47,142 bases of DNA from Ruminococcus sp. (lineage in GTDB: Bacteria; Bacillota; Clostridia; Oscillospirales; Ruminococcaceae), in NCBI GenBank assembly GCA_017478965.1, contig JAFVCV010000025.1, positions 1 through 47,142 on the forward strand. The letters run 5' to 3'. Shown here in pieces: positions 8,156-14,349 of the stretch. The notes under the pieces are model-generated. The model had not been told where the DNA came from. It searched no databases and saw only the letters and a list, made by a program, of their open reading frames with translations. Each line of letters begins with the position of its first letter. Position 1 is the stretch's first letter. The position numbers and the translations under genes are program-made.

Positions 8156-8186
8156 AGCGGCGGAGTTTTCCGCCGCTTTTTCTTTT
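8156..8186 (+). terminator. Intrinsic terminator of the HD-domain gene
   Basis: AGCGGCGGA pairs with TCCGCCGCT around GTTT and is followed by TTTTCTTTT. Confidence 0.93.
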
Positions 8187-8195
8187 ACCGATAAG

Positions 8196-8227
8196 AAAAA
8201 AACAGCAGCTCTGAAAGCTGCTGTTTT
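8196..8227 (-). terminator. Intrinsic terminator of the HPr-like gene
   Basis: Read on the minus strand, AACAGCAGCT pairs with AGCTGCTGTT and runs into a T-rich tract. It lies back to back with the plus-strand terminator at 8156-8186, so the convergent genes are insulated from each other. Confidence 0.88.
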
Positions 8228-8256
8228 ATGTTCAGTTGATATCTTCTCTATACAGA

Positions 8257-8487
8257 TCAGTCTACGATGAATTCCTTGATCTCTGCAAAGAACTTGTCAG
8301 CGTTATCGGTGTGAGCTGTGAGTGTGATAGGCATCGAGAGGTCAAGGCTGAAGATACCCATTATCGACTTAGCGTCAACTGCATATCTGCCTGAGGTCAG
8401 GTCAACGTCAAAATCATACATCATAACGATGCTGACAAACTTCTTAACTGCCTGGATAGAATCGAGTGATACCTTTGTCTTTGTCAT
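8257..8487 (-). CDS. HPr-like protein lacking the phosphorylatable histidine
   Basis: A 76-aa protein that aligns over its whole length with HPr/Crh. The Ser46 region is nearly perfect (KSIMGIFSLDL), so phosphorylation by HPr kinase and partnership with CcpA are conceivable. The His15 loop is changed: where HPr has GIHARPA, this protein has DSIQAVKK, with no His and about three residues missing. It therefore should not pass phosphate in the PTS and is closer to Crh in logic (inference). A strong site (GGAGGAA) precedes the ATG, and it has its own promoter and terminator. Confidence 0.82.
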   Translation of the reverse strand: MTKTKVSLDSIQAVKKFVSIVMMYDFDVDLTSGRYAVDAKSIMGIFSLDLSMPITLTAHTDNADKFFAEIKEFIVD

Positions 8488-8559
8488 AATTAATTCCTCC
8501 TCACTGGTTTTTACAACAAATTGTCTCTATTCTTTGTAGTCTTCCTTACTACAACTCTT

Positions 8560-8587
8560 ATTATAGCCATTATTCAGAAAAAGTCAA
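8560..8587 (-). promoter_or_regulatory. Promoter of the HPr-like gene
   Basis: On the minus strand, TTGACT (8587-8582), a 16-bp spacer and TATAAT (8565-8560). Its -35 box lies only 7 bases from the -35 of the divergent mtaB promoter, so one bound regulator could affect both. Confidence 0.8.
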
Positions 8588-8594
8588 GGGAAAT

Positions 8595-8623
8595 TTGCAA
8601 AAAAAAAGAAAATATGTTACAAT
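8595..8623 (+). promoter_or_regulatory. Promoter of mtaB
   Basis: TTGCAA (8595-8600), a 17-bp spacer and TACAAT (8618-8623) with an extended TGT. The leader of about 95 bases holds a direct repeat GTACATATT (8679-8687, 8690-8698). Confidence 0.7.
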
Positions 8624-8717
8624 ACTCAATAAGGGAATTCAATCTGAACCTGATTTATGCTATTTTAACAATATAACAGTACATATTTTGTACATATTCA
8701 ACATAAAGAGAGGAAAT

Positions 8718-8726
8718 ATGCTTTGA
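8718..8726 (+). other. Two-codon minigene (ATG CTT TGA) in the mtaB leader
   Basis: AGAGAGGA (8707-8714) sits just before ATG CTT TGA, whose stop is one base upstream of the mtaB ATG at 8728. The ribosome site is better placed for the minigene than for mtaB (13 bases away). Confidence 0.4.
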
Positions 8727-8727
8727 A

Positions 8728-10029
8728 ATGAGAATTTATTACTACACCTTCGGCTGCAAGGTCAACCAGTATGAAACTGAAAATCTGAAGGAGAAGTTCG
8801 CTCTTTCAGGCCACAGCGAGACTGCTGACCCGTCCGTGGCTGATGTGCTTATAGTTAACAGCTGTACGGTAACGGCTGCCGCCGACTCCAAGTGCAGGCA
8901 GTTCGTCAGAAGACTGAGAAAGGTCTGTCCTGATGGGATAATAGTACTCTGCGGCTGTCTTCCTCAGGCTGCTGAAAAGGACGCTGCTGCCATAGAAGAA
9001 TGTGATATCCTGGCAGGGACCGCCCAGCGCTCAGTTCTGCCGGAGCTTGTGGAGAACTATATGAGGACAGGTAAGCGCATGATAAGCATAATGCCCCACG
9101 AAAAAGGGGAGACCTTTGAGAAAATGACCAACCACGGCGGCAGCAAGACAAGGGCCTATATAAAGATACAGGACGGCTGCGACTGCTTCTGCACCTACTG
9201 TATAATCCCCCACGCCCGTGGCCATGTACGCTCAAAGCCCCTGGAGGACATCGTTTCCGAAGCGGCGGACCTGATCTCTGCGGGACACCGTGAGCTTATC
9301 CTGACCGGGATAAATCTGTGTTTTTACGGCCGGGACCTGGAGGGGAAGCCCACCATTACTGATGCAGCCCAGGCAGTCTGCGCATTGCAGGGGGACTTCC
9401 GGGTAAGGCTTGGCTCCATCGAGCCGGAATTGATATCCGATAGGGACATCGAACGTCTTGCGGGAACAGAAAAGTTCTGCCCTCATTTCCATCTTTCACT
9501 TCAAAGCGGGTGCAGCGCTACACTTGAACGTATGCACCGGCGCTATGACGGGCAGCAGTTCGAGAGACTTTGTGAAAAACTGAGAAAGGCTTTTCCCGGG
9601 TGTGCGCTGACCACTGATATCATGGTGGGATTTCCGGGGGAGACTGCAAAGGAGTTTGAAGAGTCTGTATCCTTGGTGAAAAGGGTGGGCTTTTCACAGG
9701 CACATATCTTCCCTTACTCTAAACGCCCCGGCACCCCGGCAGCCCTTATGGAGGGGCAGGTAAGCGAGGAGGAAAAGCGCCGCCGTGCCGGGGAAATGAG
9801 CAGGGTCTGCGGCGAGAGCAGGAAGGCTTATCTTGACAGCCTGACCGGAAAGGTATTTACAGTGCTTTTTGAACGGGAGAACAGCCCCCTGTGGCACCGT
9901 GGCCATGCAGAGGATCATACTCCGGTAAAGGTACCCCGGGCTGACCCGGAGACATCGCTTTTCAGGTGCTTTCGCCCGGTAAGGATCACTGGCAACGACG
10001 GAAAGGACGCAGTGGGAGAATTTGTCTGA
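8728..10029 (+). CDS. mtaB: tRNA (N6-threonylcarbamoyladenosine(37)-C2)-methylthiotransferase
   Basis: A 433-aa radical SAM methylthiotransferase that converts t6A37 to ms2t6A37 in tRNAs reading ANN codons. The N-terminal domain carries the three cysteines of the auxiliary 4Fe-4S cluster (FGCKVNQYE, NSCTV and LCGCL). The radical SAM motif C-x3-C-x2-C lies in GCDCFCTYCIIPHARG. A TRAM-like C-terminal part follows. The FGCKVNQYE start and the length match the MtaB subgroup rather than MiaB or RimO. ATG 8728 is the only usable start in frame, although its ribosome site is far away and a two-codon minigene intervenes. No partner genes are next to it. Confidence 0.9.
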   Translation: MRIYYYTFGCKVNQYETENLKEKFALSGHSETADPSVADVLIVNSCTVTAAADSKCRQFVRRLRKVCPDGIIVLCGCLPQAAEKDAAAIEECDILAGTAQRSVLPELVENYMRTGKRMISIMPHEKGETFEKMTNHGGSKTRAYIKIQDGCDCFCTYCIIPHARGHVRSKPLEDIVSEAADLISAGHRELILTGINLCFYGRDLEGKPTITDAAQAVCALQGDFRVRLGSIEPELISDRDIERLAGTEKFCPHFHLSLQSGCSATLERMHRRYDGQQFERLCEKLRKAFPGCALTTDIMVGFPGETAKEFEESVSLVKRVGFSQAHIFPYSKRPGTPAALMEGQVSEEEKRRRAGEMSRVCGESRKAYLDSLTGKVFTVLFERENSPLWHRGHAEDHTPVKVPRADPETSLFRCFRPVRITGNDGKDAVGEFV

Positions 10030-10034
10030 GACTA

Positions 10035-10063
10035 TTTACAAATCCGTTGGTGCGTGGTATAAT
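10035..10063 (+). promoter_or_regulatory. Promoter of the SGNH hydrolase gene
   Basis: TTTACA (10035-10040), a 17-bp spacer and an extended -10, TGGTATAAT (TATAAT at 10058-10063). Confidence 0.85.
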
Positions 10064-10102
10064 CAATATGGATCATCTATATTATAGAGAGGAGTAATAA
10101 GT

Positions 10103-11209
10103 ATGTATCGTAAAACTGCCATAGCGGACCTTGGCGATATCAATTATCTGGGCGCCGCTTTCAAAAAGGCTGAGGAGGAGAAAAAGCTCAGCATAGTCTA
10201 TCTTGGAGGCTCGATAACCCAAGGCTGCAATGCAAGCACGCAGGAGAAAAGGTATGTTGACCTGTCTGCCGGGTGGTGGAAAAGAAGATTTCCGGACCTG
10301 GAGCTTACTTGTTTCAATGCGGGCATAGGTGCCACCACATCTCAGTTCGGTGCCGCCAGGGTCGAGGACCATGTGCTAAGTCATGAGCCGGACGTGGTGT
10401 TCGTAGAATTCTCTGTGAACGACAGCGACAATATGATGTTTTTTGAGACTTATGAGAGCCTGATCCGCAGACTTCTGAAAAACGGCGGGGTCAGAGCGGT
10501 GGTCATAATAAACAATCTTTTTTACGACACCGGTATGAATGCCCAGAACATACACAATGCGGTTGGGAGACAGTACGGGCTGCCAATAGTCAGCGTCAGG
10601 GACAACGTTTATCCGAGGATAATGCTGGGCGAGATAGACCCTAAGGTCTATACGGACGATATGCTCCACCCAACGGATATCGGCCACAAAAATGTGGCGG
10701 AGCTTATCTGTGAGCTTCTTGACGAGGAGTATGAGATCTATAAGAAGAGCGAGCTTACCGGCAAGCCGGACCTTGCGCCAAAGCTTACAAAGTGCAGATA
10801 TGAGGACGCTGCTGTCATCAACAATCTGAATTCCTCGCCGGAGCTTGACGGTTTTACGCCGGACACCCATGTGGCTGAACAGTTCTGCGACCCCTTTAAA
10901 AACGGCTGGACAGCATCTGCCAAGGGCAGCAGCATCAGCTTTGAGGTAAGGGGCAGCATCATCATGATACAGTGGCGCAGGAGCGTAAAGCAGCCCGCCC
11001 CGGTGGCCTATGCGGTCATAGACGGTAAAGAGCAGGAGAGGGTAAAGCTTGACGCTAATTTTGATGAAACCTGGGGCGACCTGTGCTGCCTGACAATGCT
11101 GACAGACAAGGCTGAAAAGGGCGTTTCTCACAGACTGACCGTAACACTTGAGGAGGAAGGTACTGCCTCAGACTTCATGCTCATCTCCGTCATCACAGCA
11201 GACAGATGA
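10103..11209 (+). CDS. SGNH/GDSL-family hydrolase (putative carbohydrate esterase), cytosolic
   Basis: A 368-aa protein. The N-terminal SGNH hydrolase domain (about 28-215) shows all blocks: GGSIT with the nucleophile Ser37, the block II Gly in NAGIGA, the Asn in SVND, and the D-x2-H pair in DMLHPTDIGH (Asp186, His189). A C-terminal beta-rich domain (about 240-368) is reminiscent of the jelly-roll partner of CE2-type acetyl esterases, though in the opposite order. There is no signal peptide, so it would deacetylate imported oligosaccharides, or another small ester, inside the cell (inference). GAGAGGAGT precedes the ATG. It has its own promoter. Confidence 0.85.
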   Translation: MYRKTAIADLGDINYLGAAFKKAEEEKKLSIVYLGGSITQGCNASTQEKRYVDLSAGWWKRRFPDLELTCFNAGIGATTSQFGAARVEDHVLSHEPDVVFVEFSVNDSDNMMFFETYESLIRRLLKNGGVRAVVIINNLFYDTGMNAQNIHNAVGRQYGLPIVSVRDNVYPRIMLGEIDPKVYTDDMLHPTDIGHKNVAELICELLDEEYEIYKKSELTGKPDLAPKLTKCRYEDAAVINNLNSSPELDGFTPDTHVAEQFCDPFKNGWTASAKGSSISFEVRGSIIMIQWRRSVKQPAPVAYAVIDGKEQERVKLDANFDETWGDLCCLTMLTDKAEKGVSHRLTVTLEEEGTASDFMLISVITADR

Positions 11210-11213
11210 TAAA

Positions 11214-11247
11214 CAGGCGAAACCATCATATCGCTGAACTTTTTTTT
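11214..11247 (+). terminator. Probable terminator of the SGNH hydrolase gene
   Basis: An imperfect stem (CAGGCGA / TCGCTG with one bulged G) followed after AAC by eight T residues. Confidence 0.5.
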
Positions 11248-11295
11248 GTCAAAGTTATAAGTTTTGTTCATTAAAATATTTTTTATTTCAAACTA

Positions 11296-11324
11296 TTGAC
11301 AATCAACGATAATAAATGTATAAT
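11296..11324 (+). promoter_or_regulatory. Consensus promoter of the small zinc-ribbon gene
   Basis: A perfect TTGACA (11296-11301), a 17-bp spacer and a perfect TATAAT (11319-11324). Confidence 0.9.
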
Positions 11325-11373
11325 AATTAGAGCAGCCGGATTGTAGGCTAATAATATTTTGGAGGTAAAAAAT

Positions 11374-11889
11374 ATGAATTTCAAGCAGTTTATGGACGGT
11401 CCGTTCAAGAAGATAGAGCCGTGGGCAGATCTGGTCTTCTTTATCCTGATCTCTATCGCAGGCGGCATGGGCATCTCGGCAAAGAAGGAAAATGCTGCCG
11501 GCGCTAATGCTATCAATGCCCTTGGCAGTATGTTCTCAGACGATGTTTCCACTAAGTCCAGCTCCGGCACAGGCGGATATACATTCTTCCAGGTGCTCTA
11601 CTGGATAGCATTTTCCGTTATACTTATCTGTAAGGTAGCCAAGATACTCAGGGGCATGAACGTTGATTTCACCGTTCAGAACAAGCCCGCTCCCTATGCA
11701 CAGGCTAATTACGGCCAGCAGCAGATGCAGGGCCAGCAGCCTGCTCAGCCCGGACAGTTCGCACAGGCTCCTTCTCCCGTTCAGGGCCAGCCTGCTCCTA
11801 AGGCCGGCGGCAAGTTCTGCACAGTTTGCGGCGCACAGGTGCCTGAGGGCAATGCTTTCTGCGTAAACTGCGGAAACAAGGTAGAATAA
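11374..11889 (+). CDS. Membrane protein with C-terminal zinc ribbon, unknown function
   Basis: A 171-aa protein. It has two hydrophobic stretches, around 18-36 (LVFFILISIAGGMGI) and around 65-85 (FFQVLYWIAFSVILICKV). A Gln/Pro/Ala-rich linker follows (about 105-145). The last 25 residues form a zinc ribbon with paired CxxC motifs (FCTVCG, FCVNCGNK). Ribbon-plus-membrane proteins of this plan are usually labelled zinc-ribbon domain-containing protein without a known role. ATG 11374 is chosen because GGAGGT (11361-11366) is well placed; an earlier in-frame start at 11359 would lie before it. A strong promoter and terminator suggest it is highly expressed. Confidence 0.75.
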   Translation: MNFKQFMDGPFKKIEPWADLVFFILISIAGGMGISAKKENAAGANAINALGSMFSDDVSTKSSSGTGGYTFFQVLYWIAFSVILICKVAKILRGMNVDFTVQNKPAPYAQANYGQQQMQGQQPAQPGQFAQAPSPVQGQPAPKAGGKFCTVCGAQVPEGNAFCVNCGNKVE

Positions 11890-11909
11890 TAACGATATCG
11901 TGCGTAAAG

Positions 11910-11939
11910 GCCGCAGTGAAGTCGCTGCGGCTTTTTTTT
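11910..11939 (+). terminator. Intrinsic terminator of the small zinc-ribbon gene
   Basis: GCCGCAG pairs with CTGCGGC and is followed by eight T residues. Confidence 0.93.
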
Positions 11940-11948
11940 GAGGTCATC

Positions 11949-12635
11949 ATGAGATATGAAAACATTTGCAGGGGCATTTTTCAGTCCCGGCCCAACAGGT
12001 TCATTGCAGAAGTACTGATAGATGGCAGGACAGAGATCTGTCACGTCAAAAATACCGGCAGGTGCAGGGAACTGCTCGTCAGAGGAGCGGAGGTGTTCCT
12101 TGTACGCAGCAATTCCCCCGGCCGCAGGACGGCCTATGATCTTGTGGCTGTCATGAAAGGGGAAAGGCTCATCAACATTGACAGCCAGGCTCCTAACAAG
12201 GCGGTGATGGAATGGCTGCTGACGGAGCGGCCCTTCGGAGACGATATGGAGCCGTATCCGGAAAAGACCTTTGGAGGATCAAGGTTCGATTTCATGCTGA
12301 AGTCCAATAAAACGGACAGGGTCATGTATCTGGAGGTAAAGGGCTGCACTCTCGAACGGGAGGGTGTGGTGCTCTTCCCGGACGCACCCACTGAGAGAGG
12401 AGCAAAGCATATCCGTGAGCTCATCAGGTGCCGTGAGGAGGGACTCGCAGCGGCACTGCTCATTCTGGTGCAGATGGAGAACGTGAAGTATTTCACGCCG
12501 AACAAGGAGACGGACCCCGTCTTTGCTCAGGCTCTGAAAGATGCAAAACAAAAAGGTGTGCAGATACTGTGTTTTGACAGTATCTGCACACCTGAGAGCA
12601 TGACGGTGAACAGTCCCGTAGAAGTGATCTTCTAA
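11949..12635 (+). CDS. sfsA: Sugar fermentation stimulation protein A homologue (DNA/RNA nuclease SfsA)
   Basis: A 228-aa protein matching SfsA from end to end: an OB-fold N-terminus with RPNRFIAEV and CHVKNTGRCRELL, then a restriction-endonuclease-like C-terminal part with SRFDFML and YLEVKGCTLE (the acidic residue and E-x-K of a PD-(D/E)XK site). The role in sugar use inferred in E. coli is uncertain. ATG 11949 follows GAGGT; the open frame extends upstream into the terminator at 11910-11939, which cannot be coding. The 3' end contains a 16-bp perfect inverted repeat (12554-12593). It overlaps the convergent SDR gene by 4 bases. Confidence 0.9.
   Translation: MRYENICRGIFQSRPNRFIAEVLIDGRTEICHVKNTGRCRELLVRGAEVFLVRSNSPGRRTAYDLVAVMKGERLINIDSQAPNKAVMEWLLTERPFGDDMEPYPEKTFGGSRFDFMLKSNKTDRVMYLEVKGCTLEREGVVLFPDAPTERGAKHIRELIRCREEGLAAALLILVQMENVKYFTPNKETDPVFAQALKDAKQKGVQILCFDSICTPESMTVNSPVEVIF
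12545..12593 (-). terminator. Minus-strand intrinsic terminator of the SDR gene, embedded in sfsA coding sequence
   Basis: A perfect 16-bp inverted repeat (12554-12569 and 12578-12593) with an 8-base loop. On the minus strand it is followed by TTTTGTTTTGCAT, the T-rich tract of a terminator. On the plus strand there is no T run. The SDR gene stops at 12632, so it would end about 80 bases further on, inside sfsA. Confidence 0.82.
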
Positions 12636-13372
12636 AGCCAGCAGCCGTCCACCCTCAGGACCTGCCCGCTTATATAAGAGGCCTCCTCTGAGGATAGGAA
12701 GGCAGCCGCAGCCGCCACATCCTCCGGGGTCCCTATCCTGCCGGCAGGTATGTCATCTACTATGGCCTTTATATCTTCGTCGGTGAGACTGCTGTTCATT
12801 TTTGTGTCGATCAGTCCGCAGGAAATGCAGTTGACCCTTATGCCGCTTGGCCCAAGCTCCTTGGCCAGGGCCTTGGTAAAGCCTATCAGCCCGGCCTTTG
12901 CGGCGGAGTATGCTACCTCGCAGGAGGCTCCGCTTTCCCCCCAGACCGAGGAGATGTTTATTATGCAGCCGCTGTGCCTGCTTATGAGCCTTGGTATGAA
13001 TTCCCGGGTCATTTTCATGGCGCCCAGCAGGTCTGTCTCCATGATCTCTGTGAGCCTTTCGTCGGTCAGGTCAGTAAAAAGGCCTATCTCGGCTGTCCCG
13101 GCGTTATTGACCAGCAGATCTGCCTGCCCCAGTTTTTGTTCAGTTTCACAGAGACATTCCCTGATGCTTTGTATGTCCCTGAGATCAAGATGTATGGCTG
13201 CGGCAGAAAGTCCCTCCCGCCGCAGCTCCTGTGCAGATCTTTCTGCGATGTCTCTGCTGTTATTATAGCAGACTGCCACTGGCCTGCCGTCTCTGGCCAG
13301 CCTTCTGCATATCCCGCTGCCTATGCCGCCGGAACCGCCGGTGACAATGGCGGCTTTTTTTATTATACCCAT
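12632..13372 (-). CDS. Short-chain dehydrogenase/reductase (FabG-like)
   Basis: A 246-aa classical SDR. It has the Rossmann glycine motif TGGSGGIGSGI, the NNAG motif, a catalytic Ser in INISSVWG, Tyr-x3-Lys in YSAAKAGL, and the C-terminal YISGQVLRVDG that is typical of 3-oxoacyl-ACP reductases. It probably uses NADPH, but the substrate is not assured. It has no fatty-acid synthesis neighbours, so it is more likely a FabG paralogue than the housekeeping enzyme. AAAGGGA lies 8 bases before the ATG. Confidence 0.88.
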   Translation of the reverse strand: MGIIKKAAIVTGGSGGIGSGICRRLARDGRPVAVCYNNSRDIAERSAQELRREGLSAAAIHLDLRDIQSIRECLCETEQKLGQADLLVNNAGTAEIGLFTDLTDERLTEIMETDLLGAMKMTREFIPRLISRHSGCIINISSVWGESGASCEVAYSAAKAGLIGFTKALAKELGPSGIRVNCISCGLIDTKMNSSLTDEDIKAIVDDIPAGRIGTPEDVAAAAAFLSSEEASYISGQVLRVDGCWL

Positions 13373-13408
13373 AGCTCATGTCCCTTTCCTTATGTCAGTC
13401 ATGGCTTT

Positions 13409-13437
13409 ATTATAGCACTTTTATTATTTCATTGCAA
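13409..13437 (-). promoter_or_regulatory. Promoter of the SDR gene
   Basis: On the minus strand, TTGCAA (13437-13432), a 17-bp spacer and an extended -10, TGCTATAAT (TATAAT at 13414-13409). The -35 is made by the last two sense codons of the small upstream ORF. Confidence 0.82.
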
Positions 13438-13578
13438 GCCCTTTTTTTCAGTATCGTCTTCGCCGCCGAAGCCTATGCCGGCCAGGTCCTCGCCTACGGA
13501 AAAACGCTTTCCTAAAGGTGTGTATATCCTGGTACCGTCAGCCGCCGCCGTTGTCAAAAGCTCTTCATCAGGTGACAT
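13429..13578 (-). CDS. Small ORF, 49 aa, function unknown
   Basis: A 150-base frame upstream of the SDR gene, starting MSPDEELLTTAAADGTRIYT and ending TEKKGLQ. It has a good ribosome site (AAAGGAAG) 8 bases before the ATG and a clean stop. The protein is acidic, has no hydrophobic segment or cysteine, and its middle (LGKRFSVGEDLAGIGFGGED) is Gly-rich. I do not recognise the family. Its end overlaps the -35 box of the SDR promoter. No convincing sigma-A promoter is visible upstream, only a 9-base direct repeat with CATAAT cores at 13603-13621. Chance is possible, but codon use and the ribosome site argue for a real gene. Confidence 0.55.
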   Translation of the reverse strand: MSPDEELLTTAAADGTRIYTPLGKRFSVGEDLAGIGFGGEDDTEKKGLQ

Positions 13579-13602
13579 AAAAACACTTCCTTTCTCTTTA
13601 TC

Positions 13603-13621
13603 GTAATTATGTGTAATTATG
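13603..13621. repeat. Tandem 9-base direct repeat between divergent genes
   Basis: GTAATTATG occurs at 13603-13611 and 13613-13621, one helical turn apart, between the 49-aa ORF and the membrane-protein promoter. It could be a binding site or the -10 region of the small ORF. Confidence 0.45.
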
Positions 13622-13641
13622 ATGAAATTTATTCTCAGCGG

Positions 13642-13670
13642 TTGAAAAAAAGTCTTAAATGTGTTATGAT
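13642..13670 (+). promoter_or_regulatory. Promoter of the four-helix membrane protein gene
   Basis: TTGAAA (13642-13647), a 17-bp spacer and TATGAT (13665-13670) with an extended TGT. Confidence 0.8.
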
Positions 13671-13701
13671 TTATATAACCTATTTTTAAAGCGAGGTTCC
13701 T

Positions 13702-14247
13702 ATGGACGGATTTGACAGAAAAAAAGCCCTGCTCTTTGCATTTCTCAAAGGCTTGCAGGTGGAATTTTTTGCATTTTTTATAATGATTTTCTTCTGGGCG
13801 GTCAGCGTGGCTATGAAGGTCCTGGCAAACCTTATCTTCGGTTTTGCCGGACTGATGTGCGTCGTCTGCATACTGCTCGACTACGGCCTGAAACAGGGCG
13901 AGACTGCCGGGACCAAGAACAAGCTACACGGCGATGAGATAAACGAGAGCTTCGGGATACTTATGGGTCTGGCTGCCATGGCGCCCTATGCCCTGACGGC
14001 GATACTGCTCGTTCTCTCCAGGGCCGGTGCGATACCGGATATCATGCCTGCATATAAGGTCCTTAATGCGGCGCTTTATCCGGTCTTTGACCTTTTCGCA
14101 CATTCCGCCTATGTGAAAGATATGCACCCGGCGGTCTTTATCCTGGTGGCCGGATATCTGGCGCTTTTCCCGATATCATGTGCCGTTGGTTTCAGACTCG
14201 GGTTCAATAAGATTGACCTGAAAGACAAGGTCATATACAAAAAATAA
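13702..14247 (+). CDS. Integral membrane protein of unknown function
   Basis: A 181-aa protein with about four hydrophobic segments: 18-38 (Phe-rich), 40-60, 90-107 and 145-167. The ends are basic. A conserved-looking loop between helices 2 and 3 holds LHGDEINESFG. No known family motif is visible. GCGAGG precedes the ATG, a promoter lies just upstream and a terminator follows, so it is a single-gene unit. Its nearest neighbour, the divergent 49-aa ORF, shares the upstream region. Confidence 0.7.
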   Translation: MDGFDRKKALLFAFLKGLQVEFFAFFIMIFFWAVSVAMKVLANLIFGFAGLMCVVCILLDYGLKQGETAGTKNKLHGDEINESFGILMGLAAMAPYALTAILLVLSRAGAIPDIMPAYKVLNAALYPVFDLFAHSAYVKDMHPAVFILVAGYLALFPISCAVGFRLGFNKIDLKDKVIYKK

Positions 14248-14252
14248 GCCGG

Positions 14253-14276
14253 AGCCGCTTTGTGCGGCTTTCTTTA
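14253..14276 (+). terminator. Intrinsic terminator of the membrane protein gene
   Basis: AGCCGC pairs with GCGGCT around TTTGT and is followed by a TTTCTTT tract. Confidence 0.85.
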
Positions 14277-14298
14277 TGGGTAAAATAATGCTCATCTT

Positions 14299-14320
14299 TT
14301 CTGCTATAGTCACAGCAGAA
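14299..14320 (+). promoter_or_regulatory. Extended -10 and overlapping inverted repeat ahead of sbcD
   Basis: TGCTATAGT (TATAGT at 14305-14310) is an extended -10 with no clear -35. TTCTGCT (14299-14305) and AGCAGAA (14314-14320) form a 7-bp inverted repeat across it, a plausible repressor site. Confidence 0.5.
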
Positions 14321-14349
14321 GACTATCGTCAAAACACAGGAGGTACACT

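Noticed and set aside
12750-13606. Plus-strand frames opposite the SDR gene and the 49-aa ORF
   Set aside because: They are antisense to a clear SDR, with no ribosome site or domain.
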